Shown here: piece by piece, positions 1 to 8,685 of the stretch
Layout: every line of letters begins with the position of its first letter
Numbering within the stretch: the stretch's first letter is position 1
Assembly: GCA_051453625.1 (NCBI GenBank)
Contig: JBOZIK010000001.1
Span: forward strand, 189,882,373 to 189,910,287
Length of the DNA stretch: 27,915 nt
From: Welwitschia mirabilis
Taxonomy: Eukaryota; Gnetophyta; Gnetopsida; Welwitschiales
Direction: 5' to 3'
Made by a program: the position numbers and the translations under genes
Notes under the pieces: generated by a model
Database searches by the model: none
The model's input: only the letters and a program-made list of their open reading frames with translations
Told to the model about the DNA's origin: nothing

Positions 1-581
1 TTACACTTGTCTTGTGCTAAACGAATTTTGAGATATTTAAAATATACTCAAAACGATGGTTTTTTGTATTCTTTTGATACCTCCATGGAACTACCTGGTT
101 ATAGTGATGCTGATTGGGCTAGGTGCATAGATGACCGAAAGAGTACGAGTGGGCATGTTTTTACATGGAAAATTGCTTGGTGTCTTGGTTTAGCAGGAAA
201 CAAAGCTCCACATCTCTCTTGACTACTAAAACTGAGTATATTGTTGCTGGAGCCTATTGCGCTCAATTAGTTTGGATGAAACACATGATATCTAACTTTG
301 AGATAAACTTAGACTCAATTAAGCTATTTTGTGACAACACAAGTGCAATAAACATAACAAAAAACCCAGTGCAGCACTCTAGAACAGCATATTGATATAC
401 GACATCACTCATTCGAGAGTAAGTTTAAAATAAAGTTATTGATCTGGAACATGTGCCAACCCATGAACAATTAGCTAATATTATAACCAAGAGCTGATCT
501 GAAGATCGCTTTTGTTTTCTAAGAAGAAATCTTGGTGTATGGCCTTGCCCTTCATTTTCAATAATTCTATCATTCTTCTAA
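1..581 (+). pseudogene. Ty1/copia pol fragment: end of RT and RNase H
   Basis: This is the C-terminal end of a copia polyprotein; RNase H removes the RNA strand during reverse transcription. Frame 7-222 reads AKRILRYLKY then GYSDADWARCIDDRKSTSGH, the start of the copia RNase H domain. A frameshift near 165-175 moves to frame 165-395 with TTKTEYIVAGAYCAQLVWMK and LFCDNTSAINITKNP. The three acidic residues expected at the active site are visible (D in YSDAD, E in KTEY, D in FCDN). A stop after SRTAY and another shift lead to the tail at 441-581, DLEHVPTHEQLANIITKS, an in-frame TGA, then SEDRFCFLRRNLGVW, and a stop at 579-581. At least two frameshifts and two internal stops make it non-functional. 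The start is beyond the window edge. Confidence 0.9.
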
Positions 582-682
582 AAATGCGCCAAATTGAGAA
601 TATCAGTCATAAAAGTGACAGTGTTTTTGGCTTTTGTCTTTTATGGGATGTGCTAAATTGTGTCGCTCTGAAATCCCAGACA

Positions 683-830
683 TCCCGGATTAATATCCGG
701 ACGTCCCAATCTGGGAAGTAACCCGAACGTCCCATGCTTCTTCCTCGGACGTCCGACTGTTTAAATTTTTGTAAATTTTTTACCGGTTACAAGCTAGACG
801 TCCGCCCGTTAATGCGGACGTAACCCTACT
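683..830 (+). repeat. GGACGTCC motif cluster between pol and env-like ORF
   Basis: Five near-copies of the palindrome-like GGACGTCC fall in about 130 bp: CCGGACGTCCC (697-707), GAACGTCCC (725-733), CGGACGTCCGA (746-756), AGACGTCCGCC (near 796) and GCGGACGTAACC (814-825). The same motif is arrayed in the LTR at 2736-3046. The segment sits after the pol stop (581) and before the env-like ATG (928). A pyrimidine-rich stretch (about 838-910) follows, which could hold a splice acceptor. A regulatory role is inferred from position and repetition only. Confidence 0.75.
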
Positions 831-927
831 AGGACACCTATGCTCCTTCTTCCATTTTTAAGCCTTTTCTTGAGTTTTTCTTCTCATTTTTCATCCTTGG
901 CTTCTTCCCTGAGCTCTGGAAACTGAG

Positions 928-1077
928 TTGGTAGCCATCATGATCAGGAGCAAGATTGTTGTGTCAAGAAAGGGCAAAGAGCCAGAATCAGAAGCAGAAT
1001 GGTTTATCTCCATAGAACACCATAAGGCTTGGTTTGCAGGTTATGACAAGAGGCCTTTGGCACTAGAAAGGCAAATA
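928..1077 (+). pseudogene. Env-like ORF start, copy 1 (cut by gap)
   Basis: Opens with ATG at 928 (MVAIMIRSKIVVSRKGKEP), continues with EAEWFISIEHHKAWFAGYDK and RPLALERQI, then runs into the 100-N gap. It matches the N-terminus of the longer copy starting at 1193 over about 150 bp with roughly a dozen differences. In this copy the reading frame through GYDKRPL is intact, while copy 2 has lost a base there. It may be a true tandem duplication, or the end of a different element joined at the gap. The ATG is chosen because similarity to copy 2 begins just upstream of it. Confidence 0.6.
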
Positions 1078-1177
1078 NNNNNNNNNNNNNNNNNNNNNNN
1101 NNNNNNNNNNNNNNNNNNNNNNNNNNNNNNNNNNNNNNNNNNNNNNNNNNNNNNNNNNNNNNNNNNNNNNNNNNNNN
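1078..1177. other. Assembly gap, 100 N
   Basis: Exactly 100 N, a length often used for gaps of unknown size. Near-duplicate sequence flanks it on both sides (925-1077 and 1178-1331). Confidence 0.99.
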
Positions 1178-1192
1178 TGAGTAGGTAGCCAT

Positions 1193-2264
1193 CATGGTCA
1201 GGAGCAAGATTGGTGTGTCAAGAAAGGGCAAAGAGCCAGAATCAGAAGCAGAATGGTTTATTTCTGTAGAACATCGTAAGGCTTGGTTTGCGGTTATGAC
1301 AAAAGACCCTTGGCACCAGAAAGGCAGATAGATTTTCAATCTTTCAGGAGAGAGGTGCCTATTTTTGATAAATTTGCAGCACAGGGATGGCAATACGTAG
1401 TGGATCCAGACACACGCACTTCTACCAAAATGGTATGTTTGTTCTATTGTAATACCCATTTTCAATCCTCAAATTGGGTCATTACAACTAAAGTTTATGG
1501 TAGAAGAGTAAATGTAGATTTAGAAGCTATCTGCCTAGTTGCCAGCTTCCCCAATGAAGGCCTTTTCCGTGAAATTACGTCAGTCAGCTCTTTAAAAGAA
1601 GCAGTTTCATTAGATGTTCTAACTTTAGAACTTTGTGGGACTTCATTTCTTGGCGTGTCATCTTGCCCACGAACAGGCTGACTTCTTTTTACAGGGTGCT
1701 ATTTCAAATCTGTACTCATAACCTTGTACCTAAGCTGGGTCACAAGGACGAGATCTCTCAAGTATGTGCCTACATTTTATTTTGTCTTGGCACAGGTGTT
1801 CGCATAAATTTGTGTAAATTTATTATGTTCGATATGAGTTAATTTATTCCTGTTGGATATAATAGCTTGCCATTTGGAGGGTTAATCATAGCTATTCTAA
1901 AAAACAATGATTTTGCTATTCGAAAGGATGAAGAGCTTCTCACGATTCCCAAACCTTTGGGATTATATTCGCTCAAGAAGACAAATATTCTCTCAGAAGA
2001 AATTGGTCCATCTCCTCCTCCAAAGAAGAACAACGAATAGAAGGAGGATTCAGTTCAGGGATAGTGAGAAATGAAGATCTGATGAGGGAGCTTCTGTCAA
2101 TCAAGGAAATTGCCCTTCAAGCTCAAAGGACGACAGATAAGCTTTGCAGACGTGTTGACAGGATTGTATTTGGATTATCTGCTTATGGTTTAGAGATCCC
2201 TCCTGGATCTGAGGAAGAAGAGGAGGCCCTTGCAGCTCCTAAACATGATGACTCATCTTCTTAG
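1193..2264 (+). pseudogene. Env-like third ORF (plant transposon protein domain), broken
   Basis: This is the post-pol ORF of Sirevirus-like copia elements, often called env-like; its function is unproven. Four reading-frame pieces line up. The start is 1193 (MVRSKIGVSRKGKEPESEAE). After a 1-base loss near 1293 comes RPLAPERQIDFQSFRR then KFAAQGWQYVVDP and VYGRRVNVDLEAICLVASFP (to 1681). Then about 1680-1842 gives HNLVPKLGHKDEISQVCAYI and GVRINLCKFIMFDM, followed by a TAA, and LPFGGLIIAILKNNDFAIRK (to about 2039). From about 2031 to 2264 runs a helical, charged tail (NEDLMRELLSIKEIALQAQ) ending in an acidic stretch and stop. The pattern (R-P-L-P-E, G-W, VYGRRVNVDLEAI, hydrophobic block, LPFG) resembles the plant transposon protein domain I recall as PF20167. 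No signal peptide or clear membrane span is visible. Three frameshifts and a stop make it dead. Confidence 0.7.
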
Positions 2265-2636
2265 CCTTCTATTCTCTTCATCTCACTCCTATTGTCTGTA
2301 TTTCTCCTTTTTGTGTGACGTACATACTTGGTTCCATTAATTTGTACTCTTCCTGCTTTAATGAAAAATGCTTTTTCTCTAATGGATTGTCCAATGTGTA
2401 TCTTCATTTTTATTATTATTTTTCAATAATGACAAAGGGGGGGAGAGTAATCGTAACTACCAGATTTATAATGCAATTTCAATATTTGTAGAACTCTATT
2501 GCACTAAAGCGTCTGCGAGGACACTTGTGGTTGTTTGTTTCTCTATACAAATTACAAGTTATTTTAGAAGCATAGTTTGAGGGTGAGCATTCAATTGATC
2601 ATCTTGACCAAATCTGGGTACATGTTTGTCATCATT
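2265..2636. other. 3' non-coding leader of the Sirevirus-like element
   Basis: No open frame of note. It contains an AAAGGGGGGGAGAG purine tract near 2435, a second polypurine-like tract upstream of the one adjacent to the LTR. Repeated purine tracts before the 3' LTR are known in Sireviruses. Confidence 0.5.
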
Positions 2637-2650
2637 GAAAAGGGGGAGAT
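2637..2650 (+). other. Polypurine tract
   Basis: GAAAAGGGGGAGAT lies directly before the LTR start TGTGGAGAC at 2651. This is the expected plus-strand priming site. The upstream TTTGTCATCATTG is the typical copia context. Confidence 0.85.
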
Positions 2651-2735
2651 TGTGGAGACTTTATATTTCAATGATGATTAAAAGATAGGCAGTGGTGTGC
2701 TTCAACAAATGTGCAAATCAGAAACTGTGCCTCTT

Positions 2736-3046
2736 GGGACGTCCGAGATTTTATCTGGGACGTCCTACCCTGTACATGGCCAAATATATGGGGACATCCG
2801 ACCTTGAACTCGGTGGAAATGTATGGGGACGTCCAACCCTGTTACCCAGGACATCCGACCCTGAACTCCGTTGCATTGGATGGGGAGGTCCGGGTCTGTC
2901 ACAGGGATGTCCAACTTCACTCTCGGAAAGCAAGTATGGGGACGTCCAATCTTAAAACTAGGATGTTCAAGTTTCTTCCCAGTTAAACTCAGAAATCAGG
3001 CATTACAACTGGGATGCCCGGTCCAAAAAGTTGGAACGTCCGGCTC
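2736..3046 (+). repeat. LTR array of GGACGTCC-like motifs
   Basis: About ten near-copies in 310 bp: GGGACGTCCGAG (2736), TGGGACGTCCT (2757), GGGGACATCCGACC (2790), GGGGACGTCCAACC (2825), AGGACATCCGACCC (2848), GGGGAGGTCCGGG (2882), AGGGATGTCCAAC (2903), GGGGACGTCCAATC (2938), AGGATGTTCAAG (2960), GGGATGCCCGG (3011) and TTGGAACGTCCGG (3031). Many variants differ by CG to TG or CA changes, as expected from decay of methylated cytosine. The array lies 180-490 bp upstream of the TATA box, where LTR enhancers sit. Confidence 0.8.
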
Positions 3047-3222
3047 GATGACGTTAAGAGAAAATATGAACGTTACAGCCCCCAGAATGACGCGGTTTAA
3101 CTTGCAAATGTCTTGGGCAGCGGTTCAAACGTCTATGACAACAGTTCCAATGGCTAGGGTTGAACTTCAAACGGTTAGGGATCCAATCTTAAGGATCCAA
3201 CAACTATCTTTCAGATCTAACC

Positions 3223-3230
3223 TATATAAA
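3223..3230 (+). promoter_or_regulatory. LTR TATA box
   Basis: TATATAAA within CCTATATAAACC, placed mid-LTR after the motif array. A transcript start about 30 bp downstream would be usual. Confidence 0.6.
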
Positions 3231-3363
3231 CCATTCAAGGATCCTTGTAATTGTTAATGCTCCTACATTGTTGTGAAATCTATTTTGTGAATCTTTTTAT
3301 TTGTACGTCACTAAGTGATCATTTGAGCAAGGAGCTTTCTGTACTTACTTGCTGATGTATTGG

Positions 3364-3388
3364 NNNNNNNNNNNNNNNNNNNNNNNNN
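3364..3388. other. Assembly gap, 25 N
   Basis: Sized gap inside the 3' LTR. Confidence 0.99.
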
Positions 3389-3723
3389 CTTTTTATTCAC
3401 ATATTGTTTAGAGGCTTGTTGGAGCAAGCTTGTGCATCCCAAGAGAAGGGATTGAATGTAACCTTTGAAGAAAGGTGTTGCCCAAAGTGATTGGGTGTTG
3501 GATAAGGGAACCAGGAGGCTGAAAGCACGTTGCTGCCCCTTGTGAGTGGAGTAGGCAAGGATTGCCGAACCACTGTAAACCTGGTGCATTGTCTTCTATT
3601 TATTTTCTTGCTATTCTCTTGCATTATTTCAATTGTGAAGTTTCTGATTGTATTTATTTTTAGCAATAATTTAAATTTTACCCTGTTCACTCCCCCCTCT
3701 AGGGAGCTTTTTCGATCCTAACA

Positions 3724-5171
3724 AGGAATACAATGCAACGCAAGGCTTAAACTAAAATGCAATTATTAAGGAACACAAAACATTAAACCTAATGAAAAAT
3801 TCCATTATCCACAAATTCCAAAGATAGAATACCTAGATCAATGGCCACATTTATTGAAATTTCTCAGCTTTTATTCTAAATTTAAAAGGTGTCACAATAT
3901 CACACAAACAAGATATCCTCTAAGTAAACCTGCAAGCAATCAAAAGTTGGTTAAGCAAAATTTGCAAGTATACAAATTAAAGAAAAGTAAACACATAAGC
4001 ATCTCCCAATTTCCACCTTTTTTATTCCAATTTACCTTTTTCTACAATCATGCTTTGTTCTTTGTTTCAAGTATTTTTGATCTAATTGAGCATTCATCGT
4101 TATGGCATCTCCTTCCAACAGAGTTAAACGTGTTGATTTATGAAGAGTCAATGTTGCATTGCCAGCGAGCATTTATAGCCCCGATGCAGTTGAACATGTC
4201 ATAAGTTAAATCGTTAGAGCTGCAATGAGTACGATCCTCCATAGCCCCGATGCAATTAACTAAACCCAATTGTTAATATTCAATAAATAATGTGGTTTTG
4301 GAGGGGAGATATTTTTATTTTCTTTTAATCATCCTTCTAATATTTAGTACATTTTTATGCACATAAGGGGTCATTGGCTCATTAGCCTAACCAAGACAAT
4401 TCTTGTCCCCATAAAATGCTATGAAAACAATTTACTTAGCACAAAAGTAGATTCCACCTTAATTCAACCATATTTTTCTAATTCGAAAACCTTAAGTGAA
4501 ACTAAACCTTAACAAATTAACTCGAACATAAGCAAAACCTTTTGTCGGAAAACTACAAGTAAACTTAAATTCTACCTAATTTGTAATAATAATGCGATAA
4601 TTTATTAATGGTTTATTCCATTTTAAGGGCCATCAACGAGGATCATCTGATCTTAGAAATTCGTCGATGGATGGAAGGGGAGGGTGGTTAGTGAACTTTA
4701 TTAGTTGGAGCCAAATGAAGGGTGGGCTAAGATGAAAGTGAGGGCAATGGTGGTTTATTTAATGGAGTGGGTGGTGTTTAGGATTTATAGGTGGAAGTGC
4801 TTGGGCAGTTTAGGGCATGAAAGGGAGTCGAACACAAAATTTTTAAGCATTCTTAATTTTCTCAAACCAAAATTTATTCTAAAGGGAAAATCTGCTTTAA
4901 TAGAAAATCCTAAGGAAGCTAAAAATTTTTCAGGGTTTTTCCAAGGTATTGCATGCGTGAAGGTTCAAAATGGTGAATGCAATGGTTAAACGATGAATCA
5001 AATTAAACAAGGCATTCAAAGATGAGAGAGAATCCCGATAAATGTTTACACGTGAATCCAGAAAAGATGGAAGAACATTAATGCTAGCAGTAAAATTAAT
5101 TGTTTGAAATCAGAAATCCTCCAACCCTTAGCGTGTTCCTGTTTACTCAACAACAAATGCAAGACATTATG
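3724..5171. other. Unassigned AT-rich DNA, probably gypsy-element interior
   Basis: No domain is recognised in any frame. Plus-strand open frames at 3854-4204 and 4705-4989 resemble nothing and have simple composition. A 14-bp direct repeat, ATAGCCCCGATGCA, occurs at 4175-4188 and 4241-4254. The segment lies between the Sirevirus LTR end and the stop of the minus-strand gag-like ORF (5172). It is therefore probably the downstream part of that gypsy-like element, cut off by insertion of the first copia element. I did not find a match to the LTR-like sequences at 14581 or 15912. Confidence 0.4.
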
Positions 5172-5420
5172 TTAGGGTGAAGACAAAGATGAATTGAAAA
5201 CTATGGAAGAAGACGGTTGATCCTCAAAAAAGGTATTAAAAGATGGTTCCAAAGGTGTAGAGGGTTTGTCTTCATCACCAAGGTTGAAGTTTTGTTTAGA
5301 AGGTAAAGATGAAAAATGACATGATTGGTTCGAGATGTTGTTGAGTAAAGGATTGCTCAAAGCGTGGATCTTGAAATGGCTCTTGGATAATGTTCGCTTC
5401 CTAAGGTTCTTAAGGGATTT
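5172..5420 (-). pseudogene. C-terminal part of a minus-strand gypsy-like ORF
   Basis: Reading leftwards from 5420 the frame is open to a stop at 5172. Features are a basic, Ser-rich start (KSLKNLRKRTLSKSHF), then SNPLLNNISNQSCHFSS and an acidic/Pro/Ser-rich end (GDEDKPSTPLEP, FFEDQPSSSI). It directly abuts the 5' LTR of the copia element at 5421-12899. The frame continues, in phase, the minus-strand ORF that abuts the other LTR at 12900 once one 5-bp target copy is removed, so the two are halves of one ORF split by insertion. No catalytic domain is seen. See the entry at 12900-13752. Confidence 0.65.
5416..5420 (+). repeat. Probable target-site duplication, left copy
   Basis: GATTT, next to the LTR start at 5421. 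The right copy (12900-12904) is AATTC. The two differ by two transitions, so the duplication is decayed. The matching reading frame across the junction is the better support. Confidence 0.5.
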
Positions 5421-5589
5421 TGTTAGGATTTTATATTTACAATTGATGTTAAACTAAGATGATCTTTGTAGAATGGAATGTGATCTCGCAGATACAAGAA
5501 GCTTAAGGATTCATAACCAAAAGATAGTTAAGACTTGGATGTGTTTTGATTTTAGTTGCTTCACTTTCTGTCCAAGGACTTAAACTATG

Positions 5590-5757
5590 GGTCGACCGGA
5601 TCACCCTTGGGCTGACCAGACCTGGAAGTGTCCATTTTGGGCTACTTCAAGTTAGGCTGACTGGACTTATATAGGGTCGACCGAATGTAGATGGGGTTGA
5701 CTGGACTGTATGCAATATTAAAATGGGGTCAACCAGACGATTCATGGGGTTGACCGA
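5590..5757 (+). repeat. GGTCGACC motif array in the 5' LTR
   Basis: About seven copies of a GGGTCGACCGGA-like motif in 170 bp: GGTCGACCGGA (5590), GGGCTGACCAGA (5609), AGGCTGACTGGA (5654), GGGTCGACCGA (5674), GGGGTTGACTGGA (near 5693), GGGGTCAACCAGA (5725) and GGGGTTGACCGA (5746). The core is a perfect 8-bp palindrome, and most variants are CG to TG or CA. It lies upstream of the TATA-like box, like the GGACGTCC array of the first element. Confidence 0.8.
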
Positions 5758-5871
5758 ACTTGCGCAAATGACCAAACTCGAAATGGTTTTCTAACTGTTA
5801 TCTTACCTAATCCACCCATTGTAGATGTTAGATTCCTTTCCAACTACTTAACAACTATATTTTTGGGAGAT

Positions 5872-5879
5872 TATTTAAA
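5872..5879 (+). promoter_or_regulatory. Putative LTR TATA box
   Basis: TATTTAAA in the 5' LTR. The matching place in the 3' LTR reads CTATTTATAGA (12339-12349). Confidence 0.45.
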
Positions 5880-6092
5880 GAAGCTGCATTCAAAACTCAA
5901 TGAGGGATTGAACTAATTGAAAAAGTAGGTTGTACTTTTGATCTGAAAAGCTTACCTTTGTAACATCATTCTTCTCTCTCTTAGCACCTACCTTGTACTA
6001 AATCTGAGCAATAAGGCTCCATTGTTTGTACTTGCATTTGAGTGATTTAGAGCATAGAGGCTTCATCCCATCACTCATCCTTGAAGGAGCTA

Positions 6093-6233
6093 GAAGGTTG
6101 AGACTTAGCCTGGAAAAGTCCATTTTATGAAGGTTGAAACTTAGCCTGGAAAAGTTCGTTTTATGAAGGTTGAGACTTAGCCTGCAAAAGTTTGCTTTGT
6201 AAAGGTTAAAAGTTAGCCTTGAAAACCTAGTGG
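6093..6233 (+). repeat. 36-bp tandem repeat in the 5' LTR, four copies
   Basis: Units begin at 6093, 6129, 6165 and 6201, each starting GAAGGTTGAGACTTAGCCTG or close to it. The 3' LTR has only three units (12562-12666). The 35-bp difference in LTR length is about one unit. Confidence 0.85.
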
Positions 6234-6469
6234 ATAGTGAAGTATCAAAGATCCGGAACAGTCTTAGTTGTTGGCTGTTTTCCGAAAGTGGAGTAGGGTC
6301 TCTCTCAAACCACCATAAATCTTGTCTTGTGCATTATTTTGGTTCTGCTTATGAGTTTATTTTGTTATATTTTTTTAGTTTCATAATTTCTTCTTTGGGT
6401 AGTAATAGTTGTTTAAATTTTTTAGAAATCCTATTCACCCCCCTCTAGGGTCACTTCAGATCCTTCATT

Positions 6470-6481
6470 TGGTATTAGACC
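6470..6481 (+). other. Decayed primer binding site (initiator tRNA-Met type)
   Basis: TGGTATTAGACC lies 2 bp after the LTR end. Copia elements usually have TGGTATCAGAGC here, complementary to the 3' end of initiator tRNA-Met. The visible differences include a C to T change. Confidence 0.65.
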
Positions 6482-6537
6482 CCTAGGTTGAGTTATCACT
6501 AAGATTTTAACTGATCTTTGACTCAGTAACCCTAGCT

Positions 6538-6972
6538 ATGAGTTCTATTGTAGAAGGTCTCTTTGTTTCTAGGCCTCCATTGTTTGATGGATCAAACTAT
6601 GGATATTGGAAGGTTAGAATGAGAATATTCATAAGATCTCTTGACGTAGACTATGAGGATATAATGACTAAAGGTTATAGTCACCCTACGACAACTCAAA
6701 AGAATGACGAAGGCAATATTATAGTTGTGGTGAAACCAAAAGATAAATGGACTTCATTAGATAAAGCTAATGCTACTCTTGACGCTCATGCTTTGCATGC
6801 AATTTTTTGTGTTGTGACTGCAAATGAGTTTAAGAGAATAGTAAACTGCAAGATTGCTTGGGATATTCTCACTATTACTCACGAAGGAACATCCACTGTC
6901 AAGCAAGCAAAAATGCAGAGGTTGATTCCAAAATTTGGAGATATTAAGATAGAAGAGGAAGAGACTCTTTAG
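6538..6972 (+). pseudogene. Copia gag, N-terminal part
   Basis: Gag forms the virus-like particle that packages element RNA. The ATG at 6538 lies about 70 bp after the LTR. Residues 12-35 read RPPLFDGSNYGYWKVRMRIF, the hallmark start of plant copia gag (DUF4219/UBN2 type). Then WTSLDKANATLDAHALHAIF and CKIAWDILTITHEGTSTVKQ follow in the family order (usually AWDTL…HEGT…VK). The frame stops at 6970-6972 (TAG) where the family reads on through an ESL-type motif, and ten bases later the 263-N gap begins. The family's continuation appears on the other side of the gap. Confidence 0.85.
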
Positions 6973-6981
6973 GAATTCTTT

Positions 6982-7244
6982 NNNNNNNNNNNNNNNNNNN
7001 NNNNNNNNNNNNNNNNNNNNNNNNNNNNNNNNNNNNNNNNNNNNNNNNNNNNNNNNNNNNNNNNNNNNNNNNNNNNNNNNNNNNNNNNNNNNNNNNNNNN
7101 NNNNNNNNNNNNNNNNNNNNNNNNNNNNNNNNNNNNNNNNNNNNNNNNNNNNNNNNNNNNNNNNNNNNNNNNNNNNNNNNNNNNNNNNNNNNNNNNNNNN
7201 NNNNNNNNNNNNNNNNNNNNNNNNNNNNNNNNNNNNNNNNNNNN
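6982..7244. other. Assembly gap, 263 N
   Basis: Sized gap inside gag; it removes the second half of the UBN2-type domain. Confidence 0.99.
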
Positions 7245-8077
7245 AAGATGAATTAGATGAAGTAGCTTTCTTAGCAAGAAAATTTAGAACATTTCTGTTA
7301 AGAAGAAGAAAAGGAGAAATCAGCAAAGGTTTTAGGCATATGGAAAACAATTGTGCCAACAATAGGAAACTGAAGGACCTAAAGAAGCCCTCACTAATAG
7401 CCACTTGGGATAACCTTGAAGAAGATAAAGAAGAAAGCTCGAATGAAGAATTTGAAGGAATTGGAACATTATCTTTCATGGCACTTGTAACTCCCACTAC
7501 TCAGTCACCAAAATTCATTGACCATGATGATTTGGATATGAGTGAAGATGAAGAAGAGGAGGATGTTGAAGACACATGTCATGAACTGTATCAAGAATGC
7601 GAAAGGCTGGCTCTAAAAGTCAATAAACGAAACCAGATCATCAAGGATTTGAGAAGGGAGTATGAAGTCATAAATCAAAAATATAAATAGATTTAAGATG
7701 AAAACGTAAGTCTCGTAAAGAACTTGAGCTAGTCTTCACATGTCCCGAGCAGATTCATAGAAGGATCAAAGAAACTTGAGAAGATGCTTGGATTGGAACA
7801 ACTTGCACATGGCAAAAAGGGGATTGGGTTTGAGGGCAACAGTGCATCAGCATCATCCAGTGAGGTAAGTATTAAAGCTATAACATTTTCTACCAGAAAT
7901 ATCATTTGCCATTATTGTTGCAAACTTGGTCATTCAAAATTTAACTATCCATATAGAAAAAATATGCATTTTGCAAATATTAGTGTTTTATCATTTAAAT
8001 TTGTTCTCAAACAAGTCTCTACCCAAAAGTCAAGAAAGACCATGTGGGTTAAAGCTAAGAATTTAAAGTCTTTTTGA
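7245..8077 (+). pseudogene. Copia gag, C-terminal part with altered zinc knuckle
   Basis: After the gap, DELDEVAFLARKFRTFL matches the basic stretch that follows UBN2 in Sirevirus gag. Frame 7340-7690 has KPSLIATWDNLEEDKEESS then a long acidic block and a coiled-coil-like segment (CHELYQECERLALKVNKRN) ending in a stop at 7688-7690. Frame 7784-8077 has ICHYCCKLGHSKFNYPYRKN, a CCHC nucleic-acid-binding knuckle (C-X2-C-X4-H-X4-C) in which the last Cys is Tyr. It then ends KTMWVKAKNLKSF, the usual lead-in to protease. The first of the two knuckles usual in Sirevirus gag is not seen. Stops and frame changes mark it as inactive. Confidence 0.75.
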
Positions 8078-8585
8078 TCTAAGCATCCTTCAACATTAGT
8101 AGTGGTTCTCGTTGGTAACATAAGTAGCTATCTTTACTCAGTTCAAGTTGTGGTTAATTTGATCAATTGTTGTTTACTACATTATTTTTACTAGACTGTT
8201 AATTGTTGTACTATTTTTGTTTGCTACAATACTTTACTATGATACTAGCTACGATACTCTTTCTAATATGATGTGCTTCTTGCAAGCATCATTATGATAT
8301 TTACCTTGTTTTTGTATGTGAACCTCATTACTCTATGGTCATTAATGCTACTGTGATTAGCTAAAGAAGGTCATAAACACTCTAGTTGTTATTGTGGTGT
8401 TGGATTTTCATCTTAATGGTAATTTGTTGTGAAGATCTATCTGTAATTTTGAATATTTTGATGTTTCACTTTGTAATTAAATCTTGTTGTCATGAACATA
8501 GCATCAGTCGGTTTTCTTTTGGAAATAATGAATTGAAGATTATCATCTCATTTACATGCTTGCTTTGTAAACGTTATCATGATTA

Positions 8586-8685
8586 NNNNNNNNNNNNNNN
8601 NNNNNNNNNNNNNNNNNNNNNNNNNNNNNNNNNNNNNNNNNNNNNNNNNNNNNNNNNNNNNNNNNNNNNNNNNNNNNNNNNNNNN
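8586..8685. other. Assembly gap, 100 N
   Basis: Fixed-size gap inside the filler region. Confidence 0.99.

Larger units (their letters stand above)
1..3723 (+). mobile_element. Sirevirus-like Ty1/copia retrotransposon, 3' part
   Basis: The order seen is the RNase H end of pol (1-581), a leader with GGACGTCC repeats (683-830), an env-like ORF (from 928 and again from 1193), a polypurine tract (2637-2650) and an LTR (2651-3723). A third ORF after pol, plus an LTR ending in a TTCAC-C-run-CTCTAGGG tail, is known from the Sirevirus branch of Ty1/copia. The 5' LTR, gag and most of pol lie outside the window. All coding parts are broken, so the copy is dead. The 100-N gap at 1078-1177 has near-duplicate sequence on both sides, so parts left and right of it may come from two different copies joined in assembly. 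Class assignment is confident; continuity across the gap is not. Confidence 0.8.
2651..3723 (+). repeat. 3' LTR of the Sirevirus-like element
   Basis: Begins TGTGGAGACTT right after the polypurine tract and ends CGATCCTAACA (TG…CA), 1,073 bp including a 25-N gap at 3364-3388. U3 holds the GGACGTCC array (2736-3046). A TATA box lies at 3223-3230. The 3' end carries TTCACTCCCCCCTCTAGGG (from 3687), the characteristic tail also present in the second element here. The partner 5' LTR is outside the window, so no target duplication can be tested. Short open frames inside it are not genes. Confidence 0.85.
5421..6467 (+). repeat. 5' LTR of the gag-only copia element
   Basis: Starts TGTTAGGATTTTATAT and ends TCAGATCCTTCA, 1,047 bp. 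Matches 11888-12899 throughout. It contains the GGTCGACC array (5590-5757), a TATA-like TATTTAAA at 5872-5879, four 36-bp tandem units (6093-6233) and the Sirevirus-type tail TTCACCCCCCTCTAGGG near 6434. Confidence 0.9.

Noticed and set aside
1004-1465. Minus-strand frame over the env-like start
   Set aside because: Antisense shadow that also runs through the 100-N gap.
2736-3046. CRISPR-like spaced repeats (also 5590-5757 and 12056-12224)
   Set aside because: Units are short, degenerate and unevenly spaced, and they sit in plant LTRs.
2692-3257. Overlapping open frames on both strands within the LTR
   Set aside because: They come from the repeated GGACGTCC units, whose low stop density opens several frames at once. 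No family match.
4705-4989. 94-codon plus-strand frame
   Set aside because: No recognisable motif, surrounded by non-coding DNA, and the composition looks like chance.
6757-7497. 246-codon minus-strand frame over the gag region
   Set aside because: It bridges the 263-N gap and is antisense to gag, which matches a known family on the plus strand.
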